Source: Kordiimonas sediminis (lineage in GTDB: Bacteria; Pseudomonadota; Alphaproteobacteria; Sphingomonadales; Kordiimonadaceae). Taken from it: a stretch of DNA of 64,000 nucleotides. Under the pieces are notes generated by a model. That model had not been told where the DNA came from. It was given only the letters and a program-made list of their open reading frames with translations, and did no database searches. The position numbers and the translations under genes were made by a program. The stretch lies in NCBI RefSeq assembly GCF_014656395.1, contig NZ_BNCI01000001.1:496001-560000 (forward strand), in the 5' to 3' direction. Positions 54,972-62,441 of this stretch are shown here, piece after piece (positions within the stretch are counted from its first letter, which is position 1; every line of letters begins with the position of its first letter).

Positions 54972-56056
54972 AATCCGAAACCCTTTGCTGCCATGCGCTT
55001 TGCTATATCCTGATCCCACAGATGAGGCTGATGGAAAGCGTCCATAGAAACGAAAGCCTTGTCCATCGTCTCCTCCAGACTGAAAGGCTCTGACCTACCC
55101 TCTGCGAGCGCAAATGTAACTGCCAGCCCCTTAAAGGTTCCGTATACAGACTGCATCTGTTTATAGATCTTATAATCAATGCCATTCTCTGGCCGGTAGG
55201 CTGCGATCAGGCCTGTTTGCGGCTGCGCATCTATATGTTCTGTCAGGGACTGCCAGATAGGATGAAGCGGCCATCTTGACCTGTTGCTGTCTGTGTTGGG
55301 TACTCTCAGGCTTGTATGACTGGTCGAGAGTTCTCTCAGTAAATCCGCGCCGAATTCCTTCAGGTCTTGCAGTGTTATAATTCCGGCTTTCTTCAGTCGC
55401 TCAGTCCTGACCTGAAATTCTACGCGCCAGACATTCTCTCGTTTGCCCCATAGGTCATAAAGCCAGTATTTTTGGCTTTGTTGTTCTATCTCGGCAACTT
55501 TATCATACACCCGGACAACAATATCGCCTTTACCAAAGGAGAAAGTCTCAACCGAGCCCCTGTTGCGCCATACACTGTCCTTGCTCGCTCGGCTGACAAA
55601 ATGATCAATACTGAAATCAACCTCTGGCACATGGAAATCATAGGCAAAGTCAATCCTAGTAATGGATGCAGGACGCAAGGGATACCCTTCAAGGCTCTTG
55701 ATCCAGCTTTCCACCTCTGCGGTTACAGCATCAAGGCCTCGTAGCCATAATCCCTTGCTGGCATACTGAACCTGTATGTTGGGTATGTTGTTCTCAGACA
55801 GAAGGATACGGTAGTCCGCATGCTGTAACTGGAAAGTATATTGTCTGGTACCAGCCGGAAGCAGTGCGAATGTCCTGCCGCCTATCTGAACCGGTGCATA
55901 GTTACTCTGACGGTCTGCCTTCAACCGTTCTTTTTGGAAATGCAGTTCCTCCCAATCAATCTGAGGGAGGTTGATATAATAGCTCATATAAAGGCTGTCG
56001 ATTCCCGACAATAGGAGTGGATCAAAATGGGCCTCTATCCCCTGCGTAGACTTCAT
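54968..56056 (-). CDS. Replication-initiation-like protein (Rep_trans type)
   Basis: 362 residues from the ATG at 56056 behind AAAGGT. The segment ASITRIDFAYDFHVP, the strand GKGDIVVRVYDKVAEIEQ and VWRVEFQVRTERLKKAGI follow the pattern of Rep_trans / rolling-circle replication initiators, where R-h-D-h-x-x-D and Y-x-K-x-x-E-h recur. I cannot point with confidence to the catalytic tyrosine. It is the first gene of the leftward operon with the small gene and recombinase. Inverted and direct ACGTAGG repeats lie 46-90 bp upstream and could be its origin or operator. Confidence 0.6.
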   Translation of the reverse strand: MKSTQGIEAHFDPLLLSGIDSLYMSYYINLPQIDWEELHFQKERLKADRQSNYAPVQIGGRTFALLPAGTRQYTFQLQHADYRILLSENNIPNIQVQYASKGLWLRGLDAVTAEVESWIKSLEGYPLRPASITRIDFAYDFHVPEVDFSIDHFVSRASKDSVWRNRGSVETFSFGKGDIVVRVYDKVAEIEQQSQKYWLYDLWGKRENVWRVEFQVRTERLKKAGIITLQDLKEFGADLLRELSTSHTSLRVPNTDSNRSRWPLHPIWQSLTEHIDAQPQTGLIAAYRPENGIDYKIYKQMQSVYGTFKGLAVTFALAEGRSEPFSLEETMDKAFVSMDAFHQPHLWDQDIAKRMAAKGFGL

Positions 56057-56101
56057 ATAGATACCTTTCGTTATGTATGTGGTCCGCAGGCAGAACATAC
56101 A

Positions 56102-56144
56102 TTACGTAGGAAGCCAGATTCCCTACGTAACGTATACGTAGGAA
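56102..56144. repeat. ACGTAGG inverted/direct repeats upstream of rep
   Basis: TTACGTAGGAA (56102-56112), its inverted partner TTCCCTACGTAA (56119-56130) and a third copy TACGTAGGAA (56135-56144). Compact iteron-like array in front of the Rep-like gene. Confidence 0.6.
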
Positions 56145-56503
56145 AGTTCAGATTTTTTTGAGAGGAATTTGCAGGTCTCTACACATACGGAAATGTAAAG
56201 CCGGGCACTGCTCTGAGATAGGTACTGGCACAGCAATTGCGCAGGCCATTTTGTACTAGAGGGTTCAAGAATTGGAAAATTTATCCAGACGAATACTACG
56301 CCCAAAATACCCCCATGTATTTTGAGCCCCCCGTGTTACAAACAACGGGGGACAAACATATTTGGAAATATCATGTGGCAGGAAACATTAATATGTGTGT
56401 CCTTCTACGAGATATGACCTATCATTTTCGCTGGTTAGATATTTATATGATTGCATAAATTATACCTAATGTTACCATTCTGCCGATTAGACAGGGAATT
56501 GGT
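56145..56503. other. Divergent intergenic region of element 2
   Basis: 359 bp between the Rep-like gene and the large ATPase gene. It is AT-rich and must contain divergent promoters. Short open frames exist on both strands (for example 56237-56458) but lack ribosome sites, homology or coding character. I see nothing else. Confidence 0.5.
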
Positions 56504-59500
56504 ATGATTAAAGCAGATAAGATTATTACAGCTGTCAAGGACCAAGTGAAGAGCGCCGGACCGCGATATACACCTCAAGTTGAACAAGGTGCACCAAATA
56601 TTCAAATTGAGAACTTGCTGAAACCTTTAGCTTCTTTGTCATTTGATAACGGTTTTCGAAAAGAAATAACTATAATCAAGGAAGAACTTTCAAAAGAAGT
56701 CAAAAATCAGAGTAGGCAAGTCTCTAGGCTATTTGCGAAGAGGGTTCGCACCCCTTCGGTTCTGGTTGGATTGTTGGAAGAATTAACAGTTACATCTTTG
56801 GACCAAGTATCCAAAACATTGAAGAATACCGAAATTGTAGCAAGCCAATGTAAACGGACTCTGAGTAAGGCGTCTGCAAACATTTGGGATGAAATCAACC
56901 AAATCAGAACTAACAGTACTGGAGAGGACGAGCTTGCAAGTCACTTAGACAAGAAAAAGCAAAGCTTGAAATATGCTGATCAAGAAATACGCAAGCTCCA
57001 TTCCTGTGTCGATAAAGTTGTTGATTATCTTGGTAGTTCGTCAAGGCAACTTTTGGAAAACAATATTTGTTTTATAGAAGGCGGCTGGGGCACTGGAAAA
57101 ACACATACTTTATGTGATTTGGCATTATCAAAACTAGAAGGTAAACGACCTGTCTTTTTTGCGCTTGGGAAGAATATTAACGGCCCAAATATCATTACTG
57201 CCGGAATTTTGGATGGCCTAGATAACAAAGCATTATTTGAATACCTTAATGAGGCAGGAAGGAAGATAGGAGAACGCTCACTAGTTATAATTGATGGTAT
57301 TAATGAGGGGGATAAAGAAGAGTGGTACAATGAGATCTCCAGTTTGTTAACCTTAGCCTCAAACTACCCATTCGTTGGTTTAGTCCTATCGGTTCGCTCT
57401 CCTTTTCAAAGCCTTTGTGTGCCAGAAGCTATTTATCTCGCACATACTAAACTTACTCACTATGGATTTGCAGAAAACGAGTTTGATGCTCAAAAAGAGT
57501 TCTTCCATTTTTACAATTTAAACTTACCAGAAGTGCCTATTTTGCGAGATGAATTCTCAAGGCCCCTAATGCTCAAAATTGTTTGTGAGCAACTTTCAAA
57601 TTTGACAACCAAGAAAGCTCGAAAAAACTTCCTAGGGATAACATCAGGTCAGGTTGGAATGACTTATATATTCGAGGGTTTTGTCAAAAAAGTTGGCAGG
57701 CGGTTAGAAGATGAGCATGGTCTATCAAGGAATTTCTGTTGGAACATTATTAAGGAATTAAAAGTTAATCCTACTACTACGGTTGGAATTGCCAAAAGCA
57801 TGGCAGAAAAATCAACAGATTACATACTTCATACTGAAGCTCTAGACCTGTTGATGAGCAGCGAAGGGTTTCAAAGCAGGCAGGCCGCTAAGGACTTTCT
57901 TCGCAATATGCTGAATGAAGGCTTACTAATTGATGGCATACGCTACCTTGACCACGGAGAACCAGACTCTAGAGAAGAAATTATTCAACTTCCATACCAG
58001 AAGTTTAGCGATCATATTATTTCGAGATGGCTGCTAAAAAATCACTTAGATACATCCTCAGAAGACACTATTAGGCGCTGTTTCTACGGGAATAAGCCTT
58101 TGGGCAAAATATTCAATTTTGATAGTAATTCTTGGGAAAAGGAATATGCAGAACCAGGCTTGGCGGAAGCATTAATGATAGAATTTCCCACGCGTTTATC
58201 GGGTGAGAAATATGATAACAAGCGGGAACTGATATTCTATTTGCCAAAGGATAAGAGGCTTATCTCTTCATCCGTTACCCCCTTTTTAGAAGGGTTATAT
58301 TGGCGACATCCATCAGGTATTGGTTTAGATACAAATTCTATAATTCGTCAATTACTTGGAACAAAAGATCAAGAAATAATTGACAATACTCTAGATGCAC
58401 TAATGGTGTTGGCATTGAAGCCTAACCATCCCCTTGGGAGTAAGAAATTTAGCGATTACCTCGCCGATATGAGTATGCCTGACAGGGATTTGTATTGGGG
58501 TGAGTATCTTCGAAAGTTATACAAAGAACAAAGCCCTTGGCGTCTAATAGAATGGGTAACTAAAGCAGAATGCATAAATATCCCCGCTGATTATGTACCG
58601 GGTTTACTAAGGGTTCTAAGTTGGTTGCTGGTGACAGTTGATCGTCAATTGCGTGACTTAGCCACTAAAGCGTTAGCTTTGATCGGGGCAGCATTCCCAC
58701 GGGAGATATATAAATGTTGCCTTAGGCTTCTAACTACGAATGATCCATATGTTTCTGAAAGGCTTCTTGCTGCCTGCTATGGAGTAACGATGCTTAAGTG
58801 GCATGGCTCAGATGAAAGATATAAGTCTGATTTGAGTGTGTTTGCCCGCCTGTTGTATAAGAAAATATTCAGAGAAGACGCTAAACACTCGACTAATCAT
58901 GTTTTGGTTAGGGACTATGCGCTTGGCATAATTGCCCTTGCTCATAAAATTGGTCCCTTTCAATTTACAAGTGCTGAAATTGAAAACATGGAGCCACCAT
59001 TCCCGACCATCTCAAATATATTTCCTGACCCTGAAGAGATTCAACAGGAAACATGTGATTACGTAAAGCCTGCAATCCATATGGACTTCGGTAACTATAC
59101 TATTGGACGCTTGATTGAAGGTCGGGCCAACTATGATTCTAATCATCAAGAGTACCAAGATGTTCTAAAGCAGATTGAGTGGAGAATAGCAGACCTAGGG
59201 TATGACACTGATCGTTTTGAACCTCTTGAACGACGAGAAGTCTTTGGGCGTCAAGGCGGTGAGGCAAGCAAAATTGATAGATATGGCAAGAAATATTCTT
59301 GGATCGCTTTTTTTGAAATGGTTGGTCTGCGACAGGCACATGGAAAACTGCCTGAGTTCCGGCAAAATGAGCGTACTAGTGATTGTGATATTGACCCCAC
59401 TTTCATATTGCCGCCAGAGCAAGCAGATATTCCTTTGCCAGTGATATACTCGGAAGAAATGAAGATAGAGACTTGGCTGGCAGAGTATGAATATCCGGAC

Positions 59501-60388
59501 CTCACCAAGTATTTAAGTGTGAACCAAGCTGATCAGAAGTGGATAATTATCGACGCTCATTTGAAATCAGACTGCGAAACAGATGATAGAAGTTTTTGGT
59601 TAGACGTTAAGGCTTTTATTGTCGAGGATAAGTACTTAGAGACATTTATTGAGTCATTTTCACCAGAAATAAGGTTGGATGAATTCACATCTCCGGCTGA
59701 GTTCTATTACACGTATTTCGGTGAAACCCCTTGGAGGGAAAGTGCGTCAGAAAGTTGGTTCGCGCCGTGTAAAGAGCCCACTGAAGAGCAACACTTTACG
59801 AAGCATCAATATATTACCGACGAAGAGGCAGAGCCCATACTTCACTCTGGATTAATGGTAAATGGTCAGGTGCTAATAGAGGATGAATATCGTAAACCGG
59901 GTGAATGGGTTACGAGTGGTGGGGTTAATTGTATCAGTATGGTATCCCATTATACTTGGGAATCTTATCATTCTATATGTAACGATGTGTCAGGGATCCC
60001 GTTCCTAAATACAAGAATTGCCGATCAACTGAATTTGGGTATCAGATCAAGATCACCCGACCTGTACGATGCGAAAGGATGTCCCGCAGTCAAAATGCGT
60101 AAGATAGATTTATTCTCTAAGTATCCGTCGAGTAAATACTTGCTTTTACGGAAGGATATTGCGGATAAATTGATAGAAGAAGATAAGTCTATTGTTCTAT
60201 TAGTCGCTGGGATGAAGGAAATAAAAATGGATTCTAGCTACAAAAGGGATGAGTATGATTATACTTCATACCCTTCTCATATATGCGACATAATAAACGA
60301 AAATAGAAATCAAGTCCGGCATCTTTATAGATACAAAAACGGTGCAATATCTGATCTCGCTAAAACGGATGATGGATTTCAGCAATAA
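56504..60388 (+). CDS. Very large STAND/Avs-like P-loop ATPase
   Basis: 1,294 residues, soluble. The N-terminus (about 1-180) is helical with a SAGPRYTPQVEQGAPNIQIE start and no nuclease motif I can recognise. The ATPase has Walker A FIEGGWGTGKTHTLCDLALS (about residues 188-207) and Walker B SLVIIDGINEGDKEEW (about 256-271), an NACHT/STAND-like pair. A long helical-repeat region follows, then a mixed C-terminal part with EASKIDRYGKKYSWIAFFEM and many Trp-rich segments. N-terminal RYTP and C-terminal GKKYxWIA motifs resemble large predicted ATPases of the AVAST (Avs) kind; from memory only. It is strongly AT-rich compared with hsd genes. Stop is 6 bp before the LCCL-like gene. Confidence 0.8.
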   Translation: MIKADKIITAVKDQVKSAGPRYTPQVEQGAPNIQIENLLKPLASLSFDNGFRKEITIIKEELSKEVKNQSRQVSRLFAKRVRTPSVLVGLLEELTVTSLDQVSKTLKNTEIVASQCKRTLSKASANIWDEINQIRTNSTGEDELASHLDKKKQSLKYADQEIRKLHSCVDKVVDYLGSSSRQLLENNICFIEGGWGTGKTHTLCDLALSKLEGKRPVFFALGKNINGPNIITAGILDGLDNKALFEYLNEAGRKIGERSLVIIDGINEGDKEEWYNEISSLLTLASNYPFVGLVLSVRSPFQSLCVPEAIYLAHTKLTHYGFAENEFDAQKEFFHFYNLNLPEVPILRDEFSRPLMLKIVCEQLSNLTTKKARKNFLGITSGQVGMTYIFEGFVKKVGRRLEDEHGLSRNFCWNIIKELKVNPTTTVGIAKSMAEKSTDYILHTEALDLLMSSEGFQSRQAAKDFLRNMLNEGLLIDGIRYLDHGEPDSREEIIQLPYQKFSDHIISRWLLKNHLDTSSEDTIRRCFYGNKPLGKIFNFDSNSWEKEYAEPGLAEALMIEFPTRLSGEKYDNKRELIFYLPKDKRLISSSVTPFLEGLYWRHPSGIGLDTNSIIRQLLGTKDQEIIDNTLDALMVLALKPNHPLGSKKFSDYLADMSMPDRDLYWGEYLRKLYKEQSPWRLIEWVTKAECINIPADYVPGLLRVLSWLLVTVDRQLRDLATKALALIGAAFPREIYKCCLRLLTTNDPYVSERLLAACYGVTMLKWHGSDERYKSDLSVFARLLYKKIFREDAKHSTNHVLVRDYALGIIALAHKIGPFQFTSAEIENMEPPFPTISNIFPDPEEIQQETCDYVKPAIHMDFGNYTIGRLIEGRANYDSNHQEYQDVLKQIEWRIADLGYDTDRFEPLERREVFGRQGGEASKIDRYGKKYSWIAFFEMVGLRQAHGKLPEFRQNERTSDCDIDPTFILPPEQADIPLPVIYSEEMKIETWLAEYEYPDLTKYLSVNQADQKWIIIDAHLKSDCETDDRSFWLDVKAFIVEDKYLETFIESFSPEIRLDEFTSPAEFYYTYFGETPWRESASESWFAPCKEPTEEQHFTKHQYITDEEAEPILHSGLMVNGQVLIEDEYRKPGEWVTSGGVNCISMVSHYTWESYHSICNDVSGIPFLNTRIADQLNLGIRSRSPDLYDAKGCPAVKMRKIDLFSKYPSSKYLLLRKDIADKLIEEDKSIVLLVAGMKEIKMDSSYKRDEYDYTSYPSHICDIINENRNQVRHLYRYKNGAISDLAKTDDGFQQ

Positions 60389-60394
60389 TGTTTA

Positions 60395-60871
60395 TTGATC
60401 AATAAAATAACGGGTACATCTTTTGATGAAAAGTGGGGTTTGATCGCAGGATATACGGTAAATGACGACCTTAAAGAGAAATTGACCAACGACAAAGATT
60501 TTATCAGCAAATATGACTCCTACATCAGCCTCCTAAACGAGCACAAAGCAACAGTGAGGCCAAGAAGGATGAGGCAAAAAGAGTCCTACGTGATTTCAAT
60601 TACAGCAATTGATTATGCTTCAGACATTTACGCAGGCCGGTATAACGGTCAGATGGTTTATGACGCGAGAAGCAACTTTCAGACTATGGCTATTCATTCT
60701 GGTGTTTTAGCACCTGATGAGACTGGAATTATCCGAGTGACGGCCCAAAACCCTGACGGAAATAAGCGCGGCATCAAGCTAGAGGGTGTGACACAAAATG
60801 ATATTACAGGTGTTGGCATACCTACGCGTTATTTTCACACAATTGAGCTGATAGCAAAAAGGCCTTACTAA
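60395..60871 (+). CDS. Small LCCL-domain-like protein coupled to the ATPase
   Basis: 158 residues, starting at a TTG 6 bp after the ATPase stop; a stop codon just upstream (60386-60388) leaves no earlier start, and the next ATG would remove 58 residues, so translation is probably coupled. The core SDIYAGRYNGQMVYDARSNF, then QTMAIHSGVLAPDETGIIRV, resembles the LCCL fold (Y-x-x-S ... A-x-H-A/S-G-V ... G-x-V-x-V), but without the usual cysteines. It has no signal peptide. LCCL is best known from extracellular proteins, so a cytoplasmic partner of a STAND ATPase would be unusual. Function unknown. Confidence 0.7.
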   Translation: MINKITGTSFDEKWGLIAGYTVNDDLKEKLTNDKDFISKYDSYISLLNEHKATVRPRRMRQKESYVISITAIDYASDIYAGRYNGQMVYDARSNFQTMAIHSGVLAPDETGIIRVTAQNPDGNKRGIKLEGVTQNDITGVGIPTRYFHTIELIAKRPY

Positions 60872-60890
60872 TAGACAGGCAGGTTAGAAA

Positions 60891-60918
60891 AAAGAAAGCG
60901 CTCTATTCGGGCGCTTTT
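60891..60918 (+). terminator. Rho-independent terminator of the ATPase/LCCL operon
   Basis: AAAGCGC (60895-60901) pairs with GCGCTTT (60911-60917) around a 9-base loop, continuing into TTTTT. It sits 20 bp after the LCCL-like stop, showing the two genes form a complete transcription unit. Confidence 0.85.
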
Positions 60919-61187
60919 TGGTTCCGATGGATTATGCCACGACTTGAGCGGTTGTTCCGCAGTATATCTGTTCAACGTATCCAATGCAGCAGCAGAACCA
61001 TGAAGATGAAACATGCTCAGTCTTGTACACCGTCAGCAAGAGTTGGCATATAGAGAGTTTAGGAGCAGTAATAATAATATCCATCCGTTTGATTGAAGCC
61101 CTTCTCTACTTTGCGTATCAAAAACTAAAAGGCCTTAAGCTTAAGGTGCACTGTAAGTAACCAGTTCTCATTTTCATCCTCCCCGGC
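60919..61187. other. Non-coding right end of element 2
   Basis: No gene on the + strand. On the - strand, 61187-61125 would encode AGEDENENWLLTVHLKLKAF and a stop if joined to the recombinase frame in a circular form. It includes the 14-bp palindrome CCTTAAGCTTAAGG (61133-61146). No anti-repeat to the CRISPR repeat was found here by eye. Confidence 0.5.
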
Positions 61188-61240
61188 GCGCCACTTACGG
61201 TCAGAAATACGTACCGGACCCTTCTTCCTTTTTCATGGCC
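61188..61240 (+). repeat. Right att repeat of element 2
   Basis: First 22 bases match 53184-53205 exactly. The 30 bases to its left (ATCCTCCCCGGCGCGCCA at its end) loosely resemble the tRNA-Arg T-arm and acceptor (ATCCTCTTGGGTGCGCCA), consistent with an attP/attB pair. It ends directly at the first CRISPR repeat. Confidence 0.7.
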
Positions 61241-62398
61241 ATTTTAGCTGCCTGCCACGATCTGATCTGCTATAACTACCGTTCTTTGACTAACCTCTAA
61301 AACCTCGTTTTGGCTGCCTGCCACGATCTGATCTGCTATAACTATTTTTCCATTTAGTGCCACAGTTAACAGGTTTTGGCTGCCTGCCACGATCTGATCT
61401 GCTATAACCTGCTTCGAGAATTGGGTGAATGAGTGGAAGTTTTGGCTGCCTGCCACGATCTGATCTGCTATAACAGGCGCAACCCCTCCCCAAACTGCGG
61501 GACAGTTTTGGCTGCCTGCCACGATCTGATCTGCTATAACTCGCTCAAATATTGTAGCTAGTGCAGGGCAGTTTTGGCTGCCTGCCACGATCTGATCTGC
61601 TATAACTTTGAGCCGCCTCGAAATCATGCAGGCCGAGTTTTGGCTGCCTGCCACGATCTGATCTGCTATAACGCGTTTGTTTTGTGCTTCTGATCCAGTA
61701 GTGTTTTGGCTGCCTGCCACGATCTGATCTGCTATAACTCGCTCAAATATTGTAGCTAGTGCAGGGCAGTTTTGGCTGCCTGCCACGATCTGATCTGCTA
61801 TAACTTATTATTCATTCATCAACAGCGGCAACGAGTTTTGGCTGCCTGCCACGATCTGATCTGCTATAACGTTTCGCGCCGGGACATCGTCGGTCATCGG
61901 GTTTTGGCTGCCTGCCACGATCTGATCTGCTATAACACCACCGGTGGGCTGTGCTTTTTTATACCCGTTTTGGCTGCCTGCCACGATCTGATCTGCTATA
62001 ACATTCCAGATTGAAGTGGATATTGACGGCGCGTTTTGGCTGCCTGCCACGATCTGATCTGCTATAACCGGATGGCGCGAGTATTTGAAGGATTTGGAGT
62101 TTTGGCTGCCTGCCACGATCTGATCTGCTATAACCCCGATCGGCTGTAGGCCGAGCGGTGAACAGTTTTGGCTGCCTGCCACGATCTGATCTGCTATAAC
62201 GCCCTTGTTTTGCAGTGTGACGCGACCGAAGTTTTGGCTGCCTGCCACGATCTGATCTGCTATAACCTTTGCATACTTGTGCCGACACATAGACTTGTTT
62301 TGGCTGCCTGCCACGATCTGATCTGCTATAACCAGATCGGCCAAGGATGCTTCGGAAAAGTCGTTTTGGCTGCCTGCCACGATCTGATCTGCTATAAT
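61241..62398. CRISPR. CRISPR array, 18 repeats of 36 bp, 17 spacers of 30 bp
   Basis: Repeats start at 61241 and every 66 bp to 62363. On the + strand a repeat opens GTTTTGGCTGCCTGCCACGA and closes TCTGATCTGCTATAAC. The first repeat has two changes (ATTTTAGC start) and the last ends TATAAT instead of TATAAC. The 36/30 geometry and adjacent Cas9 fit type II-C. The repeat's 3' end TGCTATAAC is close to an extended -10 promoter, as in Neisseria and Campylobacter II-C repeats that drive crRNA from inside each repeat; this favours + strand transcription, opposite to cas9. Spacers 5 (61541-61570) and 8 (61739-61768) are identical. Confidence 0.97.
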
Positions 62399-62441
62399 GA
62401 AATATCTAGGATGCGTCGTTCCAATGAAATGTCCCTTGTCT

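Larger units (their letters stand above)
53190..61187. mobile_element. Integrated element 2: serine-recombinase/Rep element with ATPase cargo
   Basis: The left end is the recombinase tail at the tRNA fragment. The right end is set by a direct repeat: GCGCCACTTACGGTCAGAAA and two more bases are identical at 53184-53205 and 61188-61209, with weaker identity for another 30 bp. Contents: recombinase, small gene and Rep-like gene leftwards; STAND-type ATPase and LCCL-like gene rightwards. It has no conjugation genes. The boundaries are inferred from the repeat. Confidence 0.7.

Noticed and set aside
56237-56458. 73-residue frame between the Rep-like gene and the STAND ATPase
   Set aside because: No ribosome site, no domain, and it would occupy the divergent promoter region. 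I cannot exclude a small gene but do not support one.
60919-61240. tracrRNA beside the array
   Set aside because: I looked on both strands for a stretch complementary to either end of the repeat and found none; the terminator at 60891-60918 belongs to the ATPase operon.
61244-61786. Open reading frame on the - strand made of a repeated IADQIVAGSQN unit, and a similar one at 61808-62380
   Set aside because: It is the CRISPR array: repeat plus spacer is 66 bp, a multiple of three, so the frame stays open by arithmetic. The repetitive peptide is not a protein.
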